Positions 1-6,466 of a DNA stretch of 7,930 nucleotides are shown piece after piece. The DNA is from Candidatus Sumerlaeota bacterium (GTDB taxonomy: Bacteria > Sumerlaeota > Sumerlaeia > MWCT01 > JAGHBZ01). Each line of letters begins with the position of its first letter. Positions within the stretch are counted from its first letter, which is position 1. The notes beneath the pieces are model-generated. The model worked only from the letters and a program-made list of their open reading frames with translations, ran no database searches and had not been told where the DNA came from. A program made the position numbers and the translations under genes. The stretch lies in the NCBI GenBank assembly GCA_021160705.1, contig JAGHBZ010000205.1, forward strand, positions 1 to 7,930, given 5' to 3'.

Positions 1-580
1 GCTCTACCCCATATTCAACTCTTAGATTATCATCCCAGCTACCCGAAGCCATCGCTATGCTCTGAAGCCATACATTTGACCCAGATGTACCATTATGGTC
101 AATGATAGCGATGTCAAAATTATCAGTGGCATTATCCATGCTACAGGATATATAAGGAACACCGAGTTTCTGAGCACACGTTACTATAGTTGGCACACTA
201 CTAAAAGCCGGCGAGATTGTTATATTGTCATCGTCAGAGTGCAGTGCTACCTCTGTCCAGACACTATAACTACTTAGGTTCTCTGTTCCCTGCCCAATTG
301 CAATCCATTGTATCCAGGAGGTTGTCGGACGAGTTCCGTTGTGGTCAATCAATCTAACTGTAGCGCCTGAGGTAGAATTATTAACTGTAGCTGTAATGTA
401 AGGCACCCCTGAATCCTGAGAGTTTACTATAACTGCCGGCGGTGCATTAAACGTTCCGGAGAAATTTATTGTAGTTTGGTCACCTCCCTGCAGTACACCT
501 GTCTCCACTCGTATACCCTGAGCCCAGACTAGAGCCACTGCAAGGTTCAATACCAGTACTACTCCATAAATCCGCTTCAT
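1..580 (-). CDS. Secreted protein with tandem H-type-lectin-like repeats (partial, C-terminus beyond left edge)
   Basis: The frame reads from an ATG at 580 on the minus strand and stays open for 193 codons to base 2, so the C-terminus is missing. AAGGAGG ends 7 bases before the ATG, which supports this start. Residues 1-21 look like a Sec signal peptide: MKR, then a hydrophobic stretch, then VWA before Q21 as a likely signal peptidase I site. The mature part has two repeats about 82 residues apart. GVPYI recurs at 58 and 140, and IDHNGT at 78 and 160. Each repeat has an F...F..PP/VP.V beginning, and the first ends in WIQWIAIG (89-96), the pattern of H-type lectin domains (discoidin I C-terminus, snail agglutinin). 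The family call is by eye. Export is well supported; sugar binding is inferred. The gene diverges from bshA. It could instead be a generic beta-sandwich repeat protein. Confidence 0.72.
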   Translation of the reverse strand, partial: MKRIYGVVLVLNLAVALVWAQGIRVETGVLQGGDQTTINFSGTFNAPPAVIVNSQDSGVPYITATVNNSTSGATVRLIDHNGTRPTTSWIQWIAIGQGTENLSSYSVWTEVALHSDDDNITISPAFSSVPTIVTCAQKLGVPYISCSMDNATDNFDIAIIDHNGTSGSNVWLQSIAMASGSWDDNLRVEYGVE

Positions 581-700
581 TTCCTTCCCTCCTTTCTGAA
601 GATTAATTTAGACAATTAAATTTTTTCTAATATCTCTGAAAGTATTACGAATTAATAAGATTGCCTTTTGTAAAGTTAAAAGTTAAGATTGAGAGGTTAT

Positions 701-722
701 AAAGTAATCAAAAAGTAATCAA
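701..722. repeat. Two tandem copies of an 11-base unit
   Basis: The unit AAAGTAATCAA occurs twice without a gap. A period of 11 is close to one DNA turn, so the copies would face the same side of the helix, as regulator sites often do. It is AT-rich and may be chance. It lies about 120 bases upstream of the start of the leftward lectin-like gene. Confidence 0.5.
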
Positions 723-907
723 AACAAATTCCTCTATTTCTACCACATCTTTTTGATAAAAAATCATAATAAACTTTCCTCTATACACCCTCCCTCTATC
801 AAGAATCAAGAAAAAAACATACATAAATCATTACTCAATCAGATTATTTATGCTAAGATGAAGAACAGATATAGCAATACGAAGACATCATCTTTCGCTC
901 TTGGCAC

Positions 908-936
908 TTGACTTATATGGGTGGTTTCTTTATAAA
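908..936 (+). promoter_or_regulatory. Probable sigma70-type promoter for bshA
   Basis: The -35 hexamer TTGACT (908-913) and -10 hexamer TATAAA (931-936) each match the consensus at 5 of 6 bases and are separated by exactly 17 bases. This is the best promoter I find in the window. Transcription would start near 943 and leave a leader of about 165 bases before bshA, unusually long and covering the small leader ORF at 1031. Confidence 0.6.
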
Positions 937-1030
937 TAATATCAGTTTAGTAATATATTCTCTAATTAGGCACTTATCTTGAGCTCACTGGTTGTCTCAA
1001 TACACTGGAGGAATTTAGGAGAAATTAGGA

Positions 1031-1111
1031 GTGAGGATTCTTGTATACTTGTCCATATTTTTAGGAGCCGGGCTTGGAAAAAACATCATAATTAATCGGA
1101 GCAAATTATGA
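1031..1111 (+). CDS. Possible 26-residue leader peptide overlapping the bshA start
   Basis: A GTG at 1031 opens a 26-codon frame ending in TGA at 1109-1111. The TGA shares bases with the bshA ATG (ATGA overlap, 1108-1111), a typical translational-coupling arrangement. AGGAG at 1017-1021 sits 9 bases before the GTG, a workable ribosome site. The peptide begins MRILVYLSIFLGAGLG, a single hydrophobic stretch, and ends basic and polar (NRSKL). It has no Cys and no run of one amino acid, so a classical attenuator peptide is not indicated. It lies inside the leader expected from the promoter at 908. An ORF this short can occur by chance; the overlap and the ribosome site are the only support. Confidence 0.3.
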   Translation: MRILVYLSIFLGAGLGKNIIINRSKL

Positions 1112-2247
1112 AGATGAAAATTGGCATAGTCTGTTATCCCACGTATGGGGGTAGTGGTACGATAGCAGCTGAATTAGGATGCCATCTCGCCGTCCGTGGG
1201 CATCATATACATTTTATGAGTTTTGCACTCCCATTCAGGCTTAAGCAGAGATGCACATCTAATATCAAATATCACCCTGTGGATTTATCCACTTATGAGG
1301 TATTATTGACTCAGCCATACACCCTTACGCTGGCATCAAAAATAGCTGAGGTTGTGGAGCGTGAAGAACTTGAAATTCTTCACGTCCATTATGCCATCCC
1401 TCATACTATCAGTGCACTCCTTGCCCGACAAATTCTCCGAAGAAAAATCAAGATAGTCACCACACTCCACGGCACCGACATCACATTGGTCGGACAGATG
1501 CCCTCTTATCGTCCAATTATCAAACTGGCAATAGAGCATTCCGACGTGGTTACCTGTGTGTCGCAATGGCTGAAGAAACGAACCCAGGAATGTTTCCAGC
1601 CCCGAAAACGGCTCAAGATGATTTATAACTTTGTGGACGTGGAGAGGTTCAAACCCTTTGCCGAGAAATGCAAACCCCGCCCAGCCCTATTCCGCACTGC
1701 GGATAAAATAATTATGCATGCGTCAAACTTCCGCCCATTAAAGCGCCCCTGCGACCTCATCCGTGCCTTTGCCATCATCCAGGAGAAGGTCAAAAGTCGT
1801 CTAATCTTAATTGGTGATGGACCCGAACATCAGCGTGCTGTTCAACTGGCAAAAGACCTGGGTATAAGACGAAAAGTGCGAACCATCGGACAGGTAAATG
1901 ACCCGGAGAATTTCTTTCCTTATGCTGACATCTTTCTGATGTCCAGTGAAATAGAGTCATTTGGGCTCACAGCAGCTGAGGCAATGAGTTGTGGGGTTCC
2001 TGTAGTTGGTACCCGGGTAGGAGGGCTTTGCGAAGTGGTAGATGATGGAGTGAACGGCTATCTTGTCCCCCCTGGCGACTACCGTGCACTGGCTGATAAA
2101 TCCATAACAATTCTGCAAAATCCCTGCCTCCACCGCTCAATGAGCACGAAAGCCAGAGAAAAAATTTTGAAGAAATTCTCGCCGCATAAAATCGTCGGAC
2201 AGATAGAATTGATGTATTATAGGCTACTTGGAGAGCAAAAAAGATAA
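1108..2247 (+). CDS. bshA: N-acetyl-alpha-D-glucosaminyl L-malate synthase (bacillithiol biosynthesis)
   Basis: BshA catalyses the first step of bacillithiol synthesis, transferring N-acetylglucosamine from UDP-GlcNAc to L-malate in the cytoplasm. The 379-residue protein is full length for this GT4, GT-B fold family. Characteristic segments are KIGIVCYPTYGGSGT (4-18, glycine loop), FMSFALPFRL (36-45), LHVHYAIPH (91-99) and HGTD (121-124). Next come YNFVD (173-177), HASNFRPLKR (204-213, basic residues near the UDP phosphates) and the E-x7-E motif E283/E291 within ESFGLTAAEAM. The C-terminal domain adds GVPVVGTRVGG and DGVNGYLV. GGAG (1098-1101) lies 6 bases before the ATG; a second in-frame ATG at 1114 is possible. 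The deacetylase bshB and ligase bshC are not in this window, so the pathway must be completed elsewhere. The promoter at 908 probably drives it. Confidence 0.95.
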   Translation: MKMKIGIVCYPTYGGSGTIAAELGCHLAVRGHHIHFMSFALPFRLKQRCTSNIKYHPVDLSTYEVLLTQPYTLTLASKIAEVVEREELEILHVHYAIPHTISALLARQILRRKIKIVTTLHGTDITLVGQMPSYRPIIKLAIEHSDVVTCVSQWLKKRTQECFQPRKRLKMIYNFVDVERFKPFAEKCKPRPALFRTADKIIMHASNFRPLKRPCDLIRAFAIIQEKVKSRLILIGDGPEHQRAVQLAKDLGIRRKVRTIGQVNDPENFFPYADIFLMSSEIESFGLTAAEAMSCGVPVVGTRVGGLCEVVDDGVNGYLVPPGDYRALADKSITILQNPCLHRSMSTKAREKILKKFSPHKIVGQIELMYYRLLGEQKR

Positions 2248-2557
2248 CATCAGCTGAGTGAACTGTATCGTATAGACACATAGAGGCATAGTTAATCCTG
2301 CCTGAAAAAGAAAGGCCTGTCAAACGAAGTGGTGACTGGTTCATTTTAACACACACTGTCCCACATCCGGGTAACTGTCTGTTTCAGTACGAAACTTTTC
2401 TGGATGCAGAACAGCAAATAGAAGTAGGTTATGTGAAATGAAAATACCTGATTTATCTATATTTACGTCATTGATGCAAGGATAATTGACTCTGGCATAA
2501 ATAATGCTCATTCTCTAAGTGGATTTTATAAGACCTAATCAAAGGAGGTGACCTGCT
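2248..2557. other. Intergenic region between bshA and hsp20 (310 bases)
   Basis: I see no gene and no stem-plus-T-run terminator after bshA. TTGACT at 2486-2491 is a good -35 hexamer, but the matching -10 position (2509-2514, CATTCT) is poor. No CIRCE-type inverted repeat (the HrcA site) and no clear heat-shock sigma promoter is visible. Whether hsp20 has its own promoter or is read through from bshA is undecided. Confidence 0.5.
2541..2551 (+). promoter_or_regulatory. Very strong ribosome binding site of hsp20
   Basis: AAAGGAGGTGA matches the full anti-Shine-Dalgarno end of 16S rRNA. The core GGAGG (2544-2548) lies 9 bases before the ATG at 2558. It fixes the start and implies heavy translation, as expected for an abundant chaperone. 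Confidence 0.85.
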
Positions 2558-3022
2558 ATGGCACTCATAAAATGGAGACCTCATAGAGAATGGGACCCCT
2601 TTGCTGACCTGTTTGACCTGCAAAAAGAAATCAATCGGCTGTTTAATCTCTCGCTGAGTCGTAGTCGTCCACTTGTTGAAGGTGCGTGGGCTCCTGCGGT
2701 GGATATTTACAAAAAAGGCGACTCCTATATCCTGGAGGCTGAGCTTCCGGGTATGAGCAAGGATGATATAGAACTCAGCGTTCAAGATAACACGGTCACT
2801 ATCCGTGGCAAAAAGGAGAGTAAAAAAGAAGCTAAAGACGAGGACTACTTCTGCTATGAGCGGAGCTTTGGCGAGTTCTATCGCAACTTCCAGCTTCCCG
2901 CTGAAATCGACGCCAATAAGGTCAAGGCATCTTTCTCTGACGGGGTTCTCAGAGCTGAATTACCTATTGCCGAGAGCGCAAAACCGAAACAGATTAAGAT
3001 TGAAATCAAAGAGAAGAAATAA
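2558..3022 (+). CDS. Hsp20 / alpha-crystallin family small heat-shock protein
   Basis: Small heat-shock proteins form oligomers that hold unfolding proteins in the cytoplasm without ATP until Hsp70/ClpB systems refold them. The 154-residue length is typical for bacterial Hsp20. The N-terminal arm (1-42) contains WDPFADLFDLQKEINRLF, the usual amphipathic start. The alpha-crystallin domain (about 43-137) shows PAVDIYKKGDSYILEAELPG (46-65), TVTIRGKK (79-86), ERSFGEFYRNFQLP (101-114) and the signature DGVLRAELPI (128-137). The C-terminal tail carries I-x-I repeats (IKIEI, 146-150) used in oligomer assembly. The start is fixed by the ribosome site at 2541. The gene appears to be a single transcription unit closed by the terminator at 3055. 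IbpA/HspA-type names would be over-specific. Confidence 0.95.
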   Translation: MALIKWRPHREWDPFADLFDLQKEINRLFNLSLSRSRPLVEGAWAPAVDIYKKGDSYILEAELPGMSKDDIELSVQDNTVTIRGKKESKKEAKDEDYFCYERSFGEFYRNFQLPAEIDANKVKASFSDGVLRAELPIAESAKPKQIKIEIKEKK

Positions 3023-3054
3023 CATTGGGCTGGTAAATTGTTATGCAACCAGTT

Positions 3055-3088
3055 AGGGGATGACATTACGTCATCCCCTTCTTTTTTT
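3055..3088 (+). terminator. Intrinsic terminator after hsp20
   Basis: AGGGGATGAC (3055-3064) pairs perfectly with GTCATCCCCT (3070-3079) around a 5-base loop, followed by TCTTTTTTT. A GC-containing 10-bp stem with a T-run is a textbook Rho-independent terminator for rightward transcription. The hairpin also lies beyond the end of the convergent oxidase gene, but that direction lacks a T-run. Confidence 0.93.
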
Positions 3089-3181
3089 ACTGAGAAGTTC
3101 AACTTCGGATTTATCTGTCATTCCGCTGGGCAAATATCCGGGTATGTTCTCTGCTCACCGCTCAGGGGGGTTATTGGCTTA

Positions 3182-4579
3182 TCAGAGTATCAACCGCCCT
3201 GAGTGAAATACACCCTCAGGGTCAAAGGTATGTTTTATCTGTCGCATAATCTCAATCTCTCGCTCAGAGAACATCGGCTGAACCCCCTGTATTTTTGATA
3301 GCTTCATTTCCCCGGGCGAATGCAGGTACAAAATTGTCCCACCCATATCCACAATGGCTCTATAGACTTCATCCAGAGCCTTATTTACTCTATCAAGTAC
3401 TTCTGGGTTCTGGTTCTCAGCGCCAATCATAAGGAAAAAGTTGCCATTGCCAATATTTCCAAAGATTCCAATCATCACATTGAAGATTTCCGAGATATTC
3501 TTGATAGATTCCTCAAGGTCAGCGAATCTTTCTGGTGCACAATCTATCTCCATAAGCAAGGTGAACGGGCGTAGCGATGACAGCGCAGAGAATGCAGATT
3601 TGCGCCATTGATAGGGTTGCGATGCAGATTCAGGCGCGCCATAGGTCTTTATCCCAATTGCACCCTGCTCTTCACAAATGTTACGTATCGTATTCGCATC
3701 ATCTTGAACAACCTCAGGATGCCCATCCAGCTCTATAAGCAACATTGTTCCCACATCCTCTGGAAATCCAACATCCAGATACTCCTCCACAGCCCTCAGA
3801 GTTGTGTTGTCAAGGAATTCCAGTATAGAAGGGATGATGTTTTTAGCAATAATATTTGAGACAGTATTAGCGGCGAGTCGTGTCCCGGGAAAATACACCA
3901 CCAGTAATGTACGTGCACCGGGCAGGGGCACTACCTCCAGAAGTGCTTCTGTGATAAGCCCTAACGTTCCCTGAGAACCCACGATAAATTTTGCAAGATT
4001 GTACCCCGCTACGTCTTTAATGGCTTTTCTACCTGTACTGAGCACATTGCCCTCAGCGGTCACCAGGCGCACGCCCATCACGTAATCAGCTGTCATACCA
4101 TATTTAAACGCCCTCAGACCATCCGTATTCTCAGCGATGCACCCCCCAATGGTGGGCGAAATTATTGTGTCCGGCTCAAGTGGAAACCATAGATTTTTCT
4201 CTTTCAAGGCAGATTGAATCTCTGCTATGGTCACTCCGGGCTCCACTCTGACCATCAGGTTACGTTCGTCAATCTCTATTATTCGGTTCATACGAATAAA
4301 ATTCACCACCAGGGAATGCTCAAGGGGAGTTGGCGTGGCTCTGCGACTGCTCCCCGCACCTCGCGGCACTATACATAATCCGTTCTCCTGTGCACACGTC
4401 ACCAGCGCTGAGACCTCCTCCTCGCTCCGGGGAAAGACCATTGCAAACTCTAAATCCTCCAGTGCCACCGATGACTCAGGGAAATATGAATAAAGTTCTT
4501 CCTTTTCACAAATTACATTTTCTCGTCCAACTATCTCCGAGAGAGTCTCAATTATGCGTGATGGTAGTTTTTTCATCAT
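3182..4579 (-). CDS. FAD-linked oxidase, GlcD / D-2-hydroxyacid dehydrogenase-like, with degenerate metal site
   Basis: This is a VAO/PCMH-fold flavoprotein of the GlcD family (glycolate oxidase subunit, D-lactate and D-2-hydroxyglutarate dehydrogenases), 465 residues from ATG 4579 and of usual family length. FAD-domain motifs are VPRGAGSS (71-78), RVEPGVT (111-117), TIGGCIAEN (143-151), KYGMTADYVMG (159-169) and DVAGYNLAKFIVGSQGTLG (189-207). The C-terminal FAD-oxidase domain ends with FDPEGVFHSGRL (452-463). The usual metal motifs are altered: GHxGDGNxH reads GNIGNGNFF (374-382), and the GEHG region reads LHSPGEMK (419-426). Substrate and mechanism are therefore uncertain. No glcE or glcF-like partner is nearby. 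GGTGAG precedes the tandem ATGs at 4579 and 4576; a TTG at 4609 is a longer but less likely start. Confidence 0.85.
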   Translation of the reverse strand: MMKKLPSRIIETLSEIVGRENVICEKEELYSYFPESSVALEDLEFAMVFPRSEEEVSALVTCAQENGLCIVPRGAGSSRRATPTPLEHSLVVNFIRMNRIIEIDERNLMVRVEPGVTIAEIQSALKEKNLWFPLEPDTIISPTIGGCIAENTDGLRAFKYGMTADYVMGVRLVTAEGNVLSTGRKAIKDVAGYNLAKFIVGSQGTLGLITEALLEVVPLPGARTLLVVYFPGTRLAANTVSNIIAKNIIPSILEFLDNTTLRAVEEYLDVGFPEDVGTMLLIELDGHPEVVQDDANTIRNICEEQGAIGIKTYGAPESASQPYQWRKSAFSALSSLRPFTLLMEIDCAPERFADLEESIKNISEIFNVMIGIFGNIGNGNFFLMIGAENQNPEVLDRVNKALDEVYRAIVDMGGTILYLHSPGEMKLSKIQGVQPMFSEREIEIMRQIKHTFDPEGVFHSGRLIL

Positions 4580-4657
4580 TATCTCACCCAACGTATTTTT
4601 GAAGTGCAAAAGTTAAAACAAGAGAAATGTTTCAGAGAAAATGGGAACAAATCAAGG

Positions 4658-4693
4658 GAATTTTTAAGTTGTAGGGTTACCTTTTAAAAATTC
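4658..4693. repeat. Perfect 10-base inverted repeat in a divergent promoter region
   Basis: GAATTTTTAA (4658-4667) and TTAAAAATTC (4684-4693) are exact reverse complements separated by 16 bases. They lie between the leftward oxidase gene and the rightward membrane pair. Spacing and placement suit a regulator site for one or both genes, but 9 of 10 bases per arm are A or T, so chance is a real alternative. I found no convincing sigma70 hexamer pair in 4580-4854. Confidence 0.35.
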
Positions 4694-4732
4694 TGGTAAT
4701 GCTGAAATTTATTTTTTTCTCTATGAGGAAAC

Positions 4733-4755
4733 CAGGAATTTCAGAAAATTACCTG
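4733..4755. repeat. Imperfect inverted repeat (possible hairpin or operator)
   Basis: CAGG-AATTT (4733-4741) pairs with AAATT-A-CCTG (4746-4755) around a 4-base loop, with one bulged base. It lies about 100 bases before the small membrane protein gene. No T-run follows, so it is not a terminator. Significance is low. Confidence 0.2.
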
Positions 4756-4854
4756 ATGATTGGGTATTATAATTTTCTTCAACTTACTCTTGCATAATGA
4801 TGGGGTATGGGTAAAGATATGTATTAGTCGTTGTTAATATAGTGAAAGACAAAA

Positions 4855-5157
4855 ATGCCAAAAAATGAAAAAAAGAGAAGTAGCGGTGGCAGGGAGACAC
4901 CTATGGAGAGAGTTTCTTCAGAGAAGCCACTTTCACTGAAGAACTACGTAATTCTTAATCTGATTTTCTGGGCGTATTGTGCGGTGCAACTGCTGGTTCT
5001 TAAATGGCTTCTACGGGATGTGGCAGGACTTTATTTCTTTTTTGCTGTCCTTGCGGTCGCTTTTACTGTAGTTTCAATTTATGATTACCTGTATGAGCGT
5101 CTGGCAAAAGAACCTGCTGACGATAGTACTACCAACAGCGTATCTTCAGAAACCTGA
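4855..5157 (+). CDS. Small two-helix membrane protein of unknown function
   Basis: I do not recognise this 100-residue protein. It has a hydrophilic, lysine-rich N-terminus (1-28), a first membrane helix (about 31-53, YVILNLIFWAYCAVQLLVL), a short loop with WLLRD, and a second helix (about 57-77, rich in F, V and A). A polar acidic tail with Ser and Thr ends it. By the positive-inside rule both ends are probably cytoplasmic. The ATG at 4855 has only a weak ribosome site. An in-frame ATG at 4903 with GGAG 6 bases upstream would give an 84-residue protein and is a serious alternative. The DUF624-like gene follows after 42 bases on the same strand, so the two are probably co-transcribed and may work together at the membrane. 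Confidence 0.7.
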   Translation: MPKNEKKRSSGGRETPMERVSSEKPLSLKNYVILNLIFWAYCAVQLLVLKWLLRDVAGLYFFFAVLAVAFTVVSIYDYLYERLAKEPADDSTTNSVSSET

Positions 5158-5199
5158 TGTGAGTGAGAAGCAGACGCTCTACCAGTCAACTATTTACCA

Positions 5200-5970
5200 A
5201 TGAGCAGATTATTAATACGATTTTTCTGGGACGTTTACGATTATATTGGGAGGCTATTACTGCTTAATTGTCTTGCCGTTGTGCTTTCCATACCTATCCT
5301 GACTATTCCGGGTGTTATCGCAGGATTGCTCTACGTTATGCATATAATCTCCAGCGACCGTGAACCGGGGTTTCGTCATTTCTTTTACGCATTTCGTCAT
5401 TATTATTGGCGATTCTTTATCCTGTGTTTATTGTATCTCGTGGCAGGATTTATTCTTTTGGTAAACGTGCGTTTCTATATTAACCCGCCACCTGCACTGG
5501 AGAACCTTCGATTCGTCTCTGCTATGGTAGCGGGAATATTTTTCTGGATTTTTATTTTTCTAATTGGGTCGATGTTTTTCATATTACCAGCACTGATAAA
5601 AAGCGATTCCTCTGTAAGCAAGGCGTTGAAGCAGGGTCTTCTTTTTATGCTGGCTAATCCAGGACTCACATTCTCCGGTATAGTTATTACAGTGCTCATA
5701 CTAATTCTCAGTGCGATTTCTGTAATTGGACCTTTTGTTTTTACGTTAGTGTTCTTAGCTGCGCTGGTAAATGCTGTATTTGATACTGCTCAAGAACGAT
5801 TGGAACTGATGCTGGAAAAAAAAGAAGAATCTACTCCAATAGAGGAACGTAAACCCACTTCCTGGCACGAGATTAAAGCGATGGAAAAAAAGCGTGAAGA
5901 AAGACAACAAAAGAAATCTCGATATAACCGAACCCTGCGCGATATACTCAAGCCCTGGGAATATAAATAA
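5200..5970 (+). CDS. DUF624/YesL-like integral membrane protein with basic C-terminal tail
   Basis: The 256-residue protein resembles the DUF624 (YesL) family. The cues are the early DYIGRLLLLNCLAVVLSIPI segment (14-33), TIPGVIAGLLYVMHII (35-50), and an amphipathic FRHFFYAFRHYYWRFF (58-73) before the next helix. About five to six membrane helices lie at 18-49, 73-93, 107-131, 157-175 and 177-194. In other bacteria such proteins often sit beside sugar ABC transporters, but their activity is unknown, and no transporter is seen here. Residues 200-256 form a highly charged cytoplasmic tail ending LRDILKPWEYK, probably helical. The ATG at 5200 has no clear Shine-Dalgarno sequence; an in-frame TGA lies 36 bases upstream with no better start between, so coupling to the preceding gene is possible. 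Confidence 0.75.
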   Translation: MSRLLIRFFWDVYDYIGRLLLLNCLAVVLSIPILTIPGVIAGLLYVMHIISSDREPGFRHFFYAFRHYYWRFFILCLLYLVAGFILLVNVRFYINPPPALENLRFVSAMVAGIFFWIFIFLIGSMFFILPALIKSDSSVSKALKQGLLFMLANPGLTFSGIVITVLILILSAISVIGPFVFTLVFLAALVNAVFDTAQERLELMLEKKEESTPIEERKPTSWHEIKAMEKKREERQQKKSRYNRTLRDILKPWEYK

Positions 5971-6011
5971 TGGAGAGCTTTAGCATAGAAGAAACGCCTC
6001 CTACCAATAAG

Positions 6012-6037
6012 TACATTCCACCAATACATTCCACCAG
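6012..6037. repeat. 13-base tandem duplication
   Basis: TACATTCCACCA occurs at 6012-6023 and again at 6025-6036, separated by a single A. It looks like a simple slippage duplication just downstream of the DUF624-like gene. No function is inferred. Confidence 0.6.
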
Positions 6038-6047
6038 ACGTCTTATA

Positions 6048-6194
6048 TTAACACAATCTTAGATTTTCGATTTGAATATGCGGAAATTTCTCTTCACAGG
6101 TCTCTCTTACGAAGCTTATGAGTTTCTTGTTACCATTAATCTCGGTGAGTCCGCTCCGGGCTACATTCAGCCCGTTCCTTCCGAACTCTATCAA
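6048..6194 (-). pseudogene. Short protein-like open frame, possible gene remnant
   Basis: Reading left from a TTG at 6194, 48 codons end at TAA (6048-6050). The product has a balanced, protein-like composition, with segments NGLNVARSGLTEING and ISFVRETCEEKFPHIQIENL, and an amphipathic second half. There is no ribosome site. A perfect TATAAT lies only 5 bases upstream (minus strand, 6199-6204) and has no good -35. A 44-codon frame on the plus strand (6078-6212) overlaps it, and at most one of the two is likely to be real. I do not recognise either product. A remnant of a longer gene or chance are the likeliest explanations. Confidence 0.2.
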
Positions 6195-6466
6195 AGAAAT
6201 TATACGTTATAGATTCCATTAGTTAAAACTAAGAAGTATATTCCTCAATCAATAGGTAATTTTATGGGAATTTGAAATGAAAGAGAACGTCATCTTCTCA
6301 TTAACCACTCCACTTAGTGAGGGGAATGAAAATGAGTAAGAAATCCATTTAATGAAATTAGAACCTGCTTCACGAGTTCCGTTTTATGTTCAGATTCTAC
6401 AATGCTAAGCCACCATACACCAGAGATAGAATAGATAAAAGCAACTTTAGTGATTCTGTCTGACCC

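Larger units (their letters stand above)
581..1107. other. Divergent intergenic spacer (527 bases)
   Basis: This AT-rich region lies between the lectin-like gene (leftward) and bshA (rightward). It holds a good sigma70-type promoter facing right (908-936), a tandem 11-base repeat (701-722), a cluster of Shine-Dalgarno-like motifs (1007-1101) and a 26-codon leader ORF (1031-1111). For the leftward gene I find only weak promoter matches, for example a TTAACT/TATTAA pair with a 16-base spacer on the minus strand. I see no structured RNA that I recognise. Confidence 0.6.
5971..6466. other. Gene-poor region between convergent genes (about 496 bases)
   Basis: No convincing gene is present. The region holds a 13-base tandem repeat (6012-6037), two small ORFs overlapping on opposite strands (plus 6078-6212, minus 6048-6194), and a 50-codon open frame (6317-6466, minus) continuing the downstream end of the GT-C-like gene beyond its TAG. 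No T-run terminator is evident for either converging gene. The mixture suggests decayed coding sequence. Confidence 0.45.

Noticed and set aside
95..277. 60-codon plus-strand ORF at the left end
   Set aside because: It is antisense to the lectin-like secreted protein, which has a signal peptide, internal repeats and a strong ribosome site.
1336..1566. 76-codon minus-strand ORF inside bshA
   Set aside because: Shadow frame; BshA is unmistakable on the plus strand.
2248..2557. CIRCE or other heat-shock operator before hsp20
   Set aside because: No TTAGCACTC-N9-GAGTGCTAA-like repeat or clear heat-shock promoter is present.
2805..3056. 83-codon plus-strand ORF overlapping hsp20
   Set aside because: Out-of-frame, unusually Arg/Lys/Ser-rich translation of the hsp20 sequence.
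4580..4609. TTG at 4609 as start of the oxidase
   Set aside because: Tandem ATGs at 4579 and 4576 preceded by GGTGAG are better, and the ten extra residues show no family similarity.
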